Shown here piece by piece: positions 8,628 to 18,465 of a stretch of 64,000 nt of DNA (positions are counted from its first letter, which is position 1; every line of letters starts with the position of its first letter). Both the position numbers and the translations under genes were made by a program. Source of the DNA: an uncultured Lachnospiraceae bacterium (lineage in GTDB: Bacteria > Bacillota > Clostridia > Lachnospirales > Lachnospiraceae); the NCBI GenBank assembly GCA_910584965.1, contig CAJUDZ010000010.1, positions 1 to 64,000 on the forward strand, read 5' to 3'. The notes under the pieces were generated by a model, which searched no databases, was not told where the DNA came from, and saw only the letters and a list, made by a program, of their open reading frames with translations.

Positions 8628-10850
8628 TCAGAGGTTTTCCGCCTCAAATTCAAAGCTTCCGGCTTCCAGCTCCCGCACCGAACCATCTGGCAGCGTCAGA
8701 CGGGCCGGCACAGGCACGGTACAGCTTATCACGGCCTTATTGTCCCGTACTTTCCACGCCATGCGTATCTCTCCGGCCCGGCTGTGATAACTGCCTTCCA
8801 CGCCGCCAAGCCGTCTGTCGATAAACGGATGGAGATCGATTTTCGCATAGCCCGGCTCCAGCGGTTTGATGCCCAGAATATAGCGGTAATAAAATTCGCC
8901 CACGCTTCCAAAGGAATAATGATTAAACGATACCATGTTGTCGCCGCTCATTTTGCTTTCGTTGACGGTGCCGTCGGGCCGCAGAGCGTCCCACCGCTCC
9001 CATGTGGTGGTGGCGCCGCAGTTGACCTGATAAAGCCATCCGGGACATTTCTCGTTCAGAAGCAGATCATAGGCAAGCCCGGCCTGGCCGTGGTCGGCAA
9101 GCAGGGGCAGCAGATGTTCGGTGGCAAAAAAGCCTGTCTGCATTCCCTCTTCCCGTATTTTCTCTGTCAGCTTCCCGAAACAGGCACCCCACAGCGCGCC
9201 CTCCGGAATCACAAACCGGAGCGCCATAATATAAGCCCCCTGGTAGTTGTCTTTCATCGTCCCATCTTTTCTGACAAAGGCTTTTAAATAGGCGGCCGTC
9301 GTTCTTTCAAGCTGTTCCCGGTAACGGTTCTCATCCTCTGACTGATTCAGTCGATGCGCCGCTTCGGATAAAATACGCAGATCATTGACGATAAACGCAT
9401 TGGACACCGGGCCGTTGTGCATCGCCATGTATTTGACGTCTTTGCCGGGAGCCAGCCAGTCTCCGAGGCTCGGACCGGTCCAGAGATCTTTTTTCCCCAT
9501 CAGGCCTTTTCCCATATGGCGGATTTCACATTCCACATGGCTCTTCATGCTGTCATACTGTTCCCGTAAATATCGGTCCGTTCCGTACTGCTGCCACAGC
9601 ATTTCCGGCAGAATCGTAACCGCGTTTCCCCATCCGAGCATGCTCATGAAGCCGACTCCCTCCGGCCCTCTGGCCGGCACCACCGGAGCCACATATCCCT
9701 CGGTATTGTCCATCTGCGTATATCGGATATCTTTTAAAAATTTGGCTAAAAAAGGTTCCGTATCGTAATTGTATGCCCCGGTCAGCGCAAATACGTGTCC
9801 GTCCCCCGTATAACCCATCCGCTCGTCGCGCTGCGGGCAGTCCGTTGGCACCTCCAGATAATTGCTTTTCTGTCCCCACAACTGATTGTTGTAAAGCTGT
9901 TCCACTTTCTTGTTTTCGCATGTAAAATAACCGGTACGATTCATCCGGCTATGTATGACTACACCAGTCAACAACCCTTCTTCATAGGGCACGCCGGAAA
10001 GCTCCACATAACGAAATCCCATAAAAGCGAATCGCGGACGGTATTTTTTCGTTTCCGTACCTTTATAATACACGGTTTCCGCTTTGGCCTTACGCAGATT
10101 CGTCGTATAAAGGCTTCCGTCCGCATTCAGGATTTCACCATGCCGCAGTTTCAGCACTTCACCGTTCATATGCGCCGGGTCGATTTCCACAAAACCGGCG
10201 AAGTTCTGCCCGAAGTCTGCGATCGTCACACCGTCATGCACCGTGACGGTTTTGACCGGAACGGTCTCCTGCATCGTCGTATACAGAATCCCTTCTTCCA
10301 GAACTTCCGGCAGCTTTCCTTCATAAGGGACGATTCCGCTCAGGCTCCCGGCCATATCGGGAGACGCGGCATGATAAATTTCCCCGTCATAAAAGCCCGC
10401 ATAATCATAAGGGCTCTGCCGTACGGCCACCGTATGATCGCGGCTTTTATAAACATGGCTTTCACCGTCCCGCTCTACGGTCAGAATCCACGCCGCCGCC
10501 GAATGCTCTCCGTATATCCGGCATTTGTTCTCAAATGTATAGCGGCCGCAGTACCAGCCCTGTCCCAGATAGACCCGCAATATATTGTCTCCTTCGGTCA
10601 ACATTTCGGTTACATCATAGGTCTGCACCTGTAACTGGCGGGGATAATAGGTATAACCGGGCGAAAACAGAATATCGCCCACCTTTTTCCCGTTGATTTC
10701 CGCCTCGTAAATGCCCAGCGCGGTGATACACAGCTCTGCCTTTGTAATACCGCCGGCATCCGTAGAAATCACCTGTTCGAATACATCGACAGCCCCCTCC
10801 GCAAAGGGTCTGTCCGCCCGTATGAATTGTTCTCTTAACTGTTCGTACAT
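8628..10850 (-). CDS. Alpha-L-rhamnosidase, glycoside hydrolase family 78
   Basis: The enzyme should remove terminal alpha-L-rhamnose from plant glycosides or pectic oligosaccharides. The N-terminal half carries the beta-sandwich domains (ALGIYEAEINGKKVGD, GWYCGRYTFENK). The (alpha/alpha)6 catalytic domain has the family signature DCPQRDERMGYTGDG (about residues 350-365), which includes the catalytic glutamate. A C-terminal sandwich follows (SFNHYSFGSVGEFYYR, then LPDGSVRELEAG). The start at MYEQLRE has AAAGGAG 5 bases upstream; an ATG 14 codons earlier lacks one. No signal peptide, so it acts in the cytoplasm. It is the third gene of the operon GH2-isomerase-GH78. Confidence 0.9.
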   Translation of the reverse strand: MYEQLREQFIRADRPFAEGAVDVFEQVISTDAGGITKAELCITALGIYEAEINGKKVGDILFSPGYTYYPRQLQVQTYDVTEMLTEGDNILRVYLGQGWYCGRYTFENKCRIYGEHSAAAWILTVERDGESHVYKSRDHTVAVRQSPYDYAGFYDGEIYHAASPDMAGSLSGIVPYEGKLPEVLEEGILYTTMQETVPVKTVTVHDGVTIADFGQNFAGFVEIDPAHMNGEVLKLRHGEILNADGSLYTTNLRKAKAETVYYKGTETKKYRPRFAFMGFRYVELSGVPYEEGLLTGVVIHSRMNRTGYFTCENKKVEQLYNNQLWGQKSNYLEVPTDCPQRDERMGYTGDGHVFALTGAYNYDTEPFLAKFLKDIRYTQMDNTEGYVAPVVPARGPEGVGFMSMLGWGNAVTILPEMLWQQYGTDRYLREQYDSMKSHVECEIRHMGKGLMGKKDLWTGPSLGDWLAPGKDVKYMAMHNGPVSNAFIVNDLRILSEAAHRLNQSEDENRYREQLERTTAAYLKAFVRKDGTMKDNYQGAYIMALRFVIPEGALWGACFGKLTEKIREEGMQTGFFATEHLLPLLADHGQAGLAYDLLLNEKCPGWLYQVNCGATTTWERWDALRPDGTVNESKMSGDNMVSFNHYSFGSVGEFYYRYILGIKPLEPGYAKIDLHPFIDRRLGGVEGSYHSRAGEIRMAWKVRDNKAVISCTVPVPARLTLPDGSVRELEAGSFEFEAENL

Positions 10851-10906
10851 AGACGCTCCTTTCCTGCCACACGGCTGACGCCGCTTCATCAACCGGGCAT
10901 TTCCCC

Positions 10907-11755
10907 TCAGAAATGTTCCCTCATAAACACCGCACTCTTCTCAAAACTCTTCACCGGGCTTTTCTCAATCCAGTTCCGGTGGCTCTCCAGAATAACCGCC
11001 TCCACGCCGAGCGCTCCGGCCTTTTCGGAAAGGGCTTCCAACGGCATAGCGCCATACCCCAGTTCCATGCTGTCGCTTTTGACTATGGGAGTCATACAGG
11101 GGCCCGTCTGTCGTGTCCCCCGGTCGTTAATATGCCACAGTTTCATCCGGCTGCCGAGCGCATCCATGACGGCCAGCGGATTTTCGCCGCATTCGGCGCA
11201 CCAGTAGCTGTCAAATTCAAAATTCACCGCGGACGGGTCCGTTTCTTCCAGCAAGATCTGATATGCGTTTTTCCCGGAAGCATTTTTCAGAAACTCGCAG
11301 TTATGGTTATGATAGAGCAGACTGATCCCTTCCGCCCTGAGAGCCTTTCCGGCCCTGTTAAGCCGTTCGCACAGTTTTTTGACCGCTTCGGTCTCTCCAT
11401 AGGCAAACCGGTACATGCCGGTTATGACAATTTTATCGGTTCCAAATGTGTTGGCTTCTTTTGCCGCCGACGCGAAGTCCCGTTCGATGCTGCCCAAATC
11501 CTGATGAATGGACACCACCTTCAGGCCGCTTTCTCTGACCAGCCGCGGCCAGTCCAGTTTCCCGCCGTTTCCGACGCTCATCCCCGCCGCCTTCGTCATC
11601 ATTTTTACCAGAAAACTGCTGGGATGAATCATAAATCCGCATAATTCGATGCCGTCATAGCCGGCGGCTTTCATTTTCTCCATCGTTTCGCGCGCCTGCG
11701 CTTCCTTATTCATGACCGTTCCGAGCATAAACTGCTGTACTGCTTTTACCGGCAT
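10907..11755 (-). CDS. Sugar phosphate isomerase/epimerase (xylose-isomerase-like TIM barrel)
   Basis: A 282-residue TIM-barrel protein of the AP-endonuclease-2/xylose isomerase-like superfamily. Visible features are the barrel motifs AAGYDGIELCGF, GLKVVSIHQDLG, LLYHNHNCEF (metal-binding His), VNFEFDSYWC (acidic ligand), KLWHINDR (His-x-Asn-Asp) and AVILESHRN (acidic ligand), which together look like an intact metal site. The start MPVKAVQQ has GGGAGTGGG upstream. Substrate cannot be told from sequence; its place between a GH2 and a GH78 gene suggests conversion of a released sugar. Confidence 0.85.
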   Translation of the reverse strand: MPVKAVQQFMLGTVMNKEAQARETMEKMKAAGYDGIELCGFMIHPSSFLVKMMTKAAGMSVGNGGKLDWPRLVRESGLKVVSIHQDLGSIERDFASAAKEANTFGTDKIVITGMYRFAYGETEAVKKLCERLNRAGKALRAEGISLLYHNHNCEFLKNASGKNAYQILLEETDPSAVNFEFDSYWCAECGENPLAVMDALGSRMKLWHINDRGTRQTGPCMTPIVKSDSMELGYGAMPLEALSEKAGALGVEAVILESHRNWIEKSPVKSFEKSAVFMREHF

Positions 11756-11796
11756 GCCACCCACTCCCTTCTTTAGCTTACTCATTGCGGACCAAA

Positions 11797-13971
11797 TCAG
11801 CTCTTCTTTATCTTCTGCAAAATCCGGTTGAGCTGTCTTACGCTTTCTTCGTCGATATCACCGGCCTGTTTTAAAAGGCTGATTAACGTCATCCGTCCCA
11901 TCATCCGCTGTAAACCGGGATTGTCTTTTACGGCCTCCGCCACATCGCCGCGGGAAGCCGCGCCTTTTTCCATCATCTGATTGACGATCGCCCCCGCTTC
12001 CGGGTTGGCCCGCAAATCTGCCAGCGTATCGGATACGGAATAACAGTCCGGGTCAAATTCGTCCTGGTCGAACCAGTTGACGACGTCCTGCTTTTTCACA
12101 AACACATAATCCGGGTTCGGCGTTTCCACCCTGCGCACTGTCATTCTGTCGCTTTGTCCCGCAGCTTTCGCTTCTATCGTATGTTCTCCCGAGATGGGCA
12201 CGGAAAACCGGAATATCCGCTTCCCGCTCTGCGTTTCAAACAGTCCGCCGTCCACGTACAGGGAAACTTCCTCCGCATTGGAATACACCTTGATCTGCGT
12301 CACATCCTCCGCCCGGTCCGCATACCGGCTTCCGCAAAGATGCACCATCGGTTCCGGGTTCCATGCCGCTTTGTACAGGTAAAAGGCGTCTTTTCTCGTC
12401 TGCCTGTCGAAGGTAACGAGCCCCTTTTGGTTTTCGCCGTGTTTGCCGCCCTCATCCCGTCCGTCGGCCGCAAAATCAAAAAGGTTCCATACATGGGAAG
12501 CCCACAGCCAGGGGCGTTTCTCGATCATTTCCAGCATATGTTCGTGATAAAGCGCCTGATAGGATTCCGTATAGTCGCCTTTTTCCGGCTGACTGCTCTG
12601 GTACTGCGGATTGGCGTCCGCCCCGTACTCGCTGAAGCCGATGGGCCGTTCCGGGTATTTTCTGTGAAAGTCGTCGAAAAATTCATCATTCTGTTCCAGT
12701 TCTCCCAGATACCAGCCGAAATACAGGTTATAACTGTTCACATCCGGAATTTCCAGAATCGGGCTGTCCGTTTCCAGCATGAAAACATTGGCCATCGTCG
12801 TAAGACGGGTGGTGTCCATCCGGTGGCACAGCTCGTTTAACAGCCTGTGGTTTTCCAGCAGGTCTTCGTTCACCGCGCTGGCCGCGGTAATTTCGTTGCT
12901 CAGTCCCCATACCGCGATCGACGGGTGGTTATAACACTGGGCGATCAGTTCTTCCATCTGATGCAGCGTATTTTCCCTGCCGTTTTTCATATTCATGGTG
13001 ATATAGGGAATTTCCGCCCAGACGACGATGCCGTTCTCGTCGCACAGATCATAAAATTCCTGCGCATGCTGGTAATGGGCAAGGCGCAGCGTATTCGCCC
13101 CCAGCTCCCGGACAATCTCCATATCCTTTCTGTGATGTTCCATCGTCAGCGCATTGCCGACACCTTTCCGGTCCTGATGGCGGCTGACGCCCCGCAGCGG
13201 ATAACTGCGGCCGTTTAACAGAAATCCCTTCTGTGCATCGATGGAAAACGCCCGGCAGCCGAAACGGGCCGAAACTTCATCGCCGCTTTCCAGAGAAGCG
13301 GACGCCGTATACAGATAAGGGTCCTTTATACCGTCCCAGAGATGCACATCTGCAATTTCAAACGCAACACAGGCATAGCCGTTCTCCGGCGCCGCGGTTT
13401 GGCTTTGTCCATCCACCCGGACCGTCACGTTTCCCTTTCCCGTCTGCCAGGTCTCCACCGTAACGAGGGCGGACTTCTCTTTCAGATTTACGACCGGCGT
13501 TATTTTGATGCCCGGCGCGCCGCAGTAAGAAAGATCAAAATGTTCTTCCGGCACGACGATCAGATTCACATCCCGGTACAGTCCGCCATAAAACGTAAAA
13601 TCCGCTTTCTGGGGATAAACGATATCGTTATCGCCGTTGTCCACCGTAATGCAGAGCTCGTTCCGCTCCCGCAAATGTTCCGTCAGTTCCACCCGAAACG
13701 CAGAATATCCTCCCTGATGCACCGCCAGTTCTTCGCCGTTCAGGCTCACCCACGCCGCCATCGCCGCGCCTTTGATCTCCAGAAATACACGACTTCCTGC
13801 CGCCGTCTCCGGCTTTTCCAGTTCGCGTACATACCGGCAGCTTCCGCGGAAATAGTCGTTGCCGCCGTCCTGCCCGTCCGCCGCGTTCCATGTATGGGGC
13901 AGATTTATTTGACTACATTGATCATTCTGATAAAACTTCCAGTTCTGATTCAGTGAAATTATTTTTCGCAT
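11797..13971 (-). CDS. Glycoside hydrolase family 2 beta-galactosidase-like enzyme
   Basis: Cytoplasmic GH2 enzyme of 724 residues. The order is jelly-roll sugar-binding domain (LNQNWKFYQND to GGLYRDVNLIV), immunoglobulin-like domain, then TIM barrel (LRGVSRHQDRKGVGNALT). The acid/base glutamate lies in WGLSNEIT (about 364) and the nucleophile in IGFSEYGAD (about 449). The C-terminus carries an extra helical segment of about 90 residues (from FDQDEFDPD to LNRILQKIKKS) that ordinary GH2 enzymes lack. The start MRKIISLN has AAAGGAGG 8 bases upstream. First gene of the three-gene operon, divergent from an AraC regulator. Beta-galactosidase is the likeliest activity; other beta-glycosidase activities are possible. 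Confidence 0.88.
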   Translation of the reverse strand: MRKIISLNQNWKFYQNDQCSQINLPHTWNAADGQDGGNDYFRGSCRYVRELEKPETAAGSRVFLEIKGAAMAAWVSLNGEELAVHQGGYSAFRVELTEHLRERNELCITVDNGDNDIVYPQKADFTFYGGLYRDVNLIVVPEEHFDLSYCGAPGIKITPVVNLKEKSALVTVETWQTGKGNVTVRVDGQSQTAAPENGYACVAFEIADVHLWDGIKDPYLYTASASLESGDEVSARFGCRAFSIDAQKGFLLNGRSYPLRGVSRHQDRKGVGNALTMEHHRKDMEIVRELGANTLRLAHYQHAQEFYDLCDENGIVVWAEIPYITMNMKNGRENTLHQMEELIAQCYNHPSIAVWGLSNEITAASAVNEDLLENHRLLNELCHRMDTTRLTTMANVFMLETDSPILEIPDVNSYNLYFGWYLGELEQNDEFFDDFHRKYPERPIGFSEYGADANPQYQSSQPEKGDYTESYQALYHEHMLEMIEKRPWLWASHVWNLFDFAADGRDEGGKHGENQKGLVTFDRQTRKDAFYLYKAAWNPEPMVHLCGSRYADRAEDVTQIKVYSNAEEVSLYVDGGLFETQSGKRIFRFSVPISGEHTIEAKAAGQSDRMTVRRVETPNPDYVFVKKQDVVNWFDQDEFDPDCYSVSDTLADLRANPEAGAIVNQMMEKGAASRGDVAEAVKDNPGLQRMMGRMTLISLLKQAGDIDEESVRQLNRILQKIKKS

Positions 13972-14124
13972 ATAAATTTCCTCCTTTAACATGCCTGAAA
14001 TTCACATTTTTCTGTCAAACCGGTATTTATGCGGTTTCTATCCGGTCAGAAATATGATATATTTTTTTAATATAGTATATTTACCCGTATCACGCAATTC
14101 AAAACGAAGAGGAGACTTCGCACG

Positions 14125-15330
14125 ATGGACATCGAACAAAATCTGGCCCTTTTTCAGGAGCTGCTCTGCTGCGGCAGCAATATTTATCTATGGTGTTATG
14201 ACGCCGGCGGGCATCTGCTCAGTTCCAACTGTCCCCATGAATCCCTGTTCGGCGCCGCCTTTTCTTTCCTCGGCTGCAAAGAGCGGGCGCTTCTGGCCGG
14301 GCGGGAAAACGGTCAGCCCCAGGCGGTCGGCACGTCTTTCGGCCTTCTGTGGGGCGTGGATTTTGTGCGCAGGGAAAAGGAGCCTGAACGAATGTATGTG
14401 ATCGGTCCCGTCTTTTCCCACAACGTCTCCAAACAGGATATGGAAACCGGCTTCCTGCATTATGCGGGGGAAGAAATTCCGCTCTCCTGGAAGCATCGGC
14501 TCATCAACGCCTATGAGGAAGTCCCCATCGTCCAGCATATCCTTTTTACCCGATACCTGCTGATGCTCCACTACTGTCTCACCGGAGAAAAGCTGGATGC
14601 CTCCGATACAACGATTCAGCAGTCTTTTGCCAACGCGGCTCCGGCTGACGCCAAACGGGACAGGCACCGGGTCTGGATGAGTGAACAGGCGCTGCTTCAT
14701 ATGGTACGGAACGGCGATCTGAATTATAAAGATGCGCTGAACGATTCCCTCCTGATCAGCGAGGGCGTACCCGTGCATGGAAAAGACCCTCTGCGCCAGG
14801 CCAAAACCTCCGTGATCGTTTTTACTTCCATCGTATGCCGCGCCGCCATCGAGGGCGGCCTGCCCCCGGAAGCGGCTTATTCTCTGGGCGATTCCTACAT
14901 GCAGTCCGCCGAAAATGCCTTAACTTACGACGAAATCCGCAGCATCCCCACGCTGATGTACGACGATTTCATCCGCCGGGTGCACCGGATCAGACAAAAT
15001 CCAAAGCTTTCGGCCCCCATCGCCCGCTGCCGGGATTATATCGAAATGCACCCCGGCGAAAAAATCCGCGCAAAAGATCTGGCGGAACTCGCCGGCTATA
15101 CGGAATATTACCTGACCCGCCGTTTCAAAGAAGAAACGGGATTCAGCGTCAGCGGCTATGTACAGAACGCCAAGATCGCGCGGGCCAAAATCCTGCTGCG
15201 CAGCACGAACCTCTCCGTCCAGGAGATTTCCGATCAGCTCTGCTTTGGCAGCCGAAACTATTTCAGCCGCATTTTTTCCGAAATCGAAGGCTGCACGCCC
15301 ACACAGTTCCGCGATCAGCAGGCGCCCTAG
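14125..15330 (+). CDS. AraC-family transcriptional regulator
   Basis: A 401-residue regulator. The C-terminal ~100 residues form the double helix-turn-helix (IRAKDLAELAGYTEYYLTRRFKEE and NLSVQEISDQLCFGSRNYFSRIFSE). The N-terminal 280 residues (LCCGSNIYLWCYDAGGHLLSSNC) form a cysteine-rich, PAS-like sensor segment without a cupin. The ATG has GAGGAG upstream. It is divergent from the GH2 operon and convergent with the GPH symporter, so it probably controls one or both in response to a sugar. Confidence 0.9.
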   Translation: MDIEQNLALFQELLCCGSNIYLWCYDAGGHLLSSNCPHESLFGAAFSFLGCKERALLAGRENGQPQAVGTSFGLLWGVDFVRREKEPERMYVIGPVFSHNVSKQDMETGFLHYAGEEIPLSWKHRLINAYEEVPIVQHILFTRYLLMLHYCLTGEKLDASDTTIQQSFANAAPADAKRDRHRVWMSEQALLHMVRNGDLNYKDALNDSLLISEGVPVHGKDPLRQAKTSVIVFTSIVCRAAIEGGLPPEAAYSLGDSYMQSAENALTYDEIRSIPTLMYDDFIRRVHRIRQNPKLSAPIARCRDYIEMHPGEKIRAKDLAELAGYTEYYLTRRFKEETGFSVSGYVQNAKIARAKILLRSTNLSVQEISDQLCFGSRNYFSRIFSEIEGCTPTQFRDQQAP

Positions 15331-15355
15331 AACACACCGAAACACGCTCCGGGCG
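15322..15355. terminator. Hairpin between the convergent AraC and symporter genes
   Basis: GGCGCCC at the end of the AraC gene pairs with GGGCGCC about 20 bases on. The hairpin overlaps the AraC stop codon; there is no long T-run, so it is only a possible bidirectional terminator. Confidence 0.4.
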
Positions 15356-15391
15356 CCCATTCTCCGTCAGCGGCCTTCCGTAATACGAAGG

Positions 15392-16879
15392 CTATTTCAA
15401 ATGCTCCATAATCACTTCGTGGCGCGCCTTTTCCTTCTTTTCCGCAATCCGTTTCTGTACGTTAATCATTTCTTCCTTATCCAGCTTACAGAAGTGCATC
15501 GCCGCCAGCGTACACAGCCACCCGATGATCGGCATCCCGAATTTGACCGCCATGGTCACCCAGAAAATGGCGGTAGTGCAGGCTTCACCGGGCTGAGGCA
15601 TCGTTGCGGTATAGCCAAGCAGCGCCGCCGCTCCCGCCGCCACCGTAGCGCTGAAAGCGGTAATGATTTTATCGATCAGGCTGTATGTACCCGTAACGAC
15701 CGCGGGCACATATCTGCCGCTGCGATCCAGTTCATAGTCGATCGTATCCGCCATAAAAGCGGTATTGGAAGTCGTAATGCACATATTGGAACCGTTCTGC
15801 AAAAGCGTCAGCAATACATACAGAATCATGGCCGGGCTCATCATCACGGCAATCCGCCCCGGATCGACGACCGTAAAAAACAGAAGCGTGACAACAGAAA
15901 TAATCATGCTGAGCCAGGTCCACGTTACAATCCCTTTCCGGCTTCCATGTTTCCCTGCATACCTTGCCCCTGCCGCGGCGAACAAAATCGAAGGAATCAT
16001 GCTGATCACCGTCAGCATCGTGGAAATTCCCATATTCCCGATGACGATGCCGAACAGCAGCGTGGTGATGACGGACTGGCTGCCCGTCTGCTGTGCCAGC
16101 TTATCCGACGCGTTGGAAACGATATAACACTGTAAAGGACGGTTATGCGCAAGCACATCCAGCATATCCTTTATCTTCAGCTTTTCCTTCGTTCTCTCCA
16201 GACCTTCAAAATATTCCGGCTTATCGTACGACGATACCCCGATGCAGACAAGCATCGTACCAATGGCCGCCGCCGCGAGGCAGACGAGGCAGGCCGCGGT
16301 CAGAAAGGCCTGATTGTACTCTCCGCCAAACATCGGCAGAAGCACCATATTCAGTATCATCATCAGAATCATCGGCACAAAATAGTTAAAAGCCGTCGTC
16401 CAGACGCCGATGAGCGGACGCTGTCCGGGATCGTTGGACATCAGCGCCGGAATGGTCTGGGCCGTCATGTTCGAAATCGTATAACCGATAACATAAATAA
16501 TATAGAAAAAAGTAAATGTAACCCAGCCGAATCCTTTCCCGGAAAACAAGCTGAACATGCATAACAGCGCAATCGCTTCGATGAGATAACCGGCGATTAA
16601 CAGAATGCGGAGTTTACCGAACCTGGTATTGACCCTGTCGTAAATAAAGGCTAACAGCGGGTCGGTAACACCATCCAGAATCCGGGTACAGGTTAAAATA
16701 TAACCGATCACGATCGTGGTAACGCCATAGCCGATGCTCGCGCTGTAACTGGCGAGATTGATCAGGGAATACATGCTCATGCCCACCAGTCCGTTGCAGG
16801 CATACAGAATGATCTGCCAGGTTTTGGCGCGGCGGTATGTAACGCCGTCGATTTCGCTGGCCGTAAGTTTTTTGGACAT
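15392..16879 (-). CDS. GPH-family glycoside:cation symporter (MFS, MelB-like)
   Basis: A 495-residue integral membrane protein of the glycoside-pentoside-hexuronide group, which takes up di- or oligosaccharides with Na+ or H+. The family motifs are present: ACNGLVGMSMYSLINLASY in helix 1, DGVTDPLLAFIYDRVNTRFGKLR after helix 2 (the cation-site aspartates and the MFS loop), and about 12 membrane spans. The start MSKKLTAS has AGGAGA 7 bases upstream. It is the only dedicated sugar importer in the region, divergent from the GH1-GH43 genes, so it likely feeds all the cytoplasmic glycosidases. Confidence 0.9.
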   Translation of the reverse strand: MSKKLTASEIDGVTYRRAKTWQIILYACNGLVGMSMYSLINLASYSASIGYGVTTIVIGYILTCTRILDGVTDPLLAFIYDRVNTRFGKLRILLIAGYLIEAIALLCMFSLFSGKGFGWVTFTFFYIIYVIGYTISNMTAQTIPALMSNDPGQRPLIGVWTTAFNYFVPMILMMILNMVLLPMFGGEYNQAFLTAACLVCLAAAAIGTMLVCIGVSSYDKPEYFEGLERTKEKLKIKDMLDVLAHNRPLQCYIVSNASDKLAQQTGSQSVITTLLFGIVIGNMGISTMLTVISMIPSILFAAAGARYAGKHGSRKGIVTWTWLSMIISVVTLLFFTVVDPGRIAVMMSPAMILYVLLTLLQNGSNMCITTSNTAFMADTIDYELDRSGRYVPAVVTGTYSLIDKIITAFSATVAAGAAALLGYTATMPQPGEACTTAIFWVTMAVKFGMPIIGWLCTLAAMHFCKLDKEEMINVQKRIAEKKEKARHEVIMEHLK

Positions 16880-17116
16880 CTTTTCGTCTCCTTCCTCTCT
16901 GACAATGTTCCGAAACAATGATTGTGATCCTATTATAGGCTCCTGTCCCATAACTATGAAAGATAAAAACTAGCTTTTATGTACAAAAATTTGTTTCCAT
17001 TTTAAATATGTCTTAATTATTATCCATTTTCTATATTTTTTACCCATTCATTTTATATTTTTTGTGCAATAATGATGCTAATATAAAATAGCGATAAAAA
17101 GAAGGAGGCTTTTCTT

Positions 17117-18400
17117 ATGACTTTTGCACAAGACTTTTTCATCGGTGCGGCCACCGCCGCGCATCAGGTAGAAGGCAATAATATCCACAGCGACTATTGG
17201 GCACAGGAACAGATGATACATACGGATTTTCTGGAGCCGAGCGGCGACGCGACAGACCATTATAACCGTTATGCCGAAGACATCCGCCTCATGGCAAAGG
17301 CCGGTCTGAACGCCTACCGTTTTTCCGTCGAATGGGCGCGCATCGAGCCGGAAGAAGGGCATTTTGACGAAGCGGAAATTTCCCACTACATGGACGTTAT
17401 CCGCACCTGTAAAGAAAACGGCATCGAACCCTTCGTCACCCTGCTCCATTTCACCAGCCCAAAATGGCTGATTTCCAAAGGCGGCTGGGAATCCGACGAA
17501 ACACCCGGTTATTTTGCCCGCTACACCCGCTTTGTCATGGAAAGACTCGGTAAAGAACTGCGCTATGTCTGCACCATCAACGAAGCGAACATGGGCGTTC
17601 AGGTCGCCGCCATCGCCGAACGATACAAAAAACAGATGATGGCAAAAATGCAGGCCGGGCAGACCGACGGCACCGTACAGATGGGTCTGAACCTGGAAAA
17701 AATGATGGCCAATCAGGAAGCGGCTGCCAAAGAACGCATGGAAATCTTCGGCGTTTCCAAAACGGAATGCTTCACAAGCCCCCGCACGCCCCACGGCGAC
17801 GAAATCGTTATAAAAGCCCATCAGGCGGCCCGCGCCGTCATCCGCGAAACGGCTCCCCATATCCGGACGGGACTCACGCTGAGTCTGCATGATATCCAGG
17901 CCCTTCCGGGCGGCGAGGAAAAGGCCGCCAAAGAATGGGCCGAAGAGTTTACCCACTATCTGCCCGCCATCGCGGACGATGATTTTCTCGGCGTTCAGAA
18001 CTATACCCGTACCCTGATGGACGCCTCCGGCTCGCTTCCCGTTCCGGAAGGCGCGGAGCTGACCCAGATGGACTATGAATTTTATCCGGAAGCCCTCGAA
18101 CACGTGCTGCGCAAAGTATCAAAAGACTTTAAAGGCACGCTGATTGTCACGGAAAACGGTATCGCCTCATCCGACGACACACGCCGCACGGCCTTTATCG
18201 AATCGGCCCTGTCCGGCGTTCATGCCTGCATTTCCGACGGCCTTCCCGTAAAAGGTTATTTCTACTGGAGCCTTCTTGACAATTTCGAATGGCAGAAAGG
18301 TTATTCCATGACCTTCGGCCTCGTTGCGGTTGACCGTTCCAGTCAGAAGCGTTCTCCGAAACCGAGCCTGGATTTTCTGGGAAGTTACTGCGGACGATAA
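17117..18400 (+). CDS. Glycoside hydrolase family 1 beta-glucosidase
   Basis: A 427-residue GH1 enzyme. The N-terminal signature FFIGAATAAHQVEGNN is present, the acid/base glutamate is in CTINEAN (about residue 157) and the nucleophile is in IVTENGIAS (about 347). KGYFYWSLLDNFEWQKGY is the aglycone-side motif. Phosphate-binding residues of 6-phospho enzymes are not evident, and the importer is a symporter rather than a PTS, so hydrolysis of unphosphorylated beta-glucosides or related linkages is likelier. AGGAGG lies upstream of the ATG. It precedes the GH43 gene by 65 bases. Confidence 0.9.
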   Translation: MTFAQDFFIGAATAAHQVEGNNIHSDYWAQEQMIHTDFLEPSGDATDHYNRYAEDIRLMAKAGLNAYRFSVEWARIEPEEGHFDEAEISHYMDVIRTCKENGIEPFVTLLHFTSPKWLISKGGWESDETPGYFARYTRFVMERLGKELRYVCTINEANMGVQVAAIAERYKKQMMAKMQAGQTDGTVQMGLNLEKMMANQEAAAKERMEIFGVSKTECFTSPRTPHGDEIVIKAHQAARAVIRETAPHIRTGLTLSLHDIQALPGGEEKAAKEWAEEFTHYLPAIADDDFLGVQNYTRTLMDASGSLPVPEGAELTQMDYEFYPEALEHVLRKVSKDFKGTLIVTENGIASSDDTRRTAFIESALSGVHACISDGLPVKGYFYWSLLDNFEWQKGYSMTFGLVAVDRSSQKRSPKPSLDFLGSYCGR

Positions 18401-18465
18401 CGCCTTTTTTCACGAATCATTAAAAAATGCAAAGGCTATGACTATATAATACGAGGAGGCATTCC

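Noticed and set aside
9795..10634. Long open frame opposite the GH78 gene
   Set aside because: It mirrors the codon pattern of the real gene, lacks a ribosome site and shows no domain; the same holds for the many open frames opposite lacZ, GH2 and GH31.
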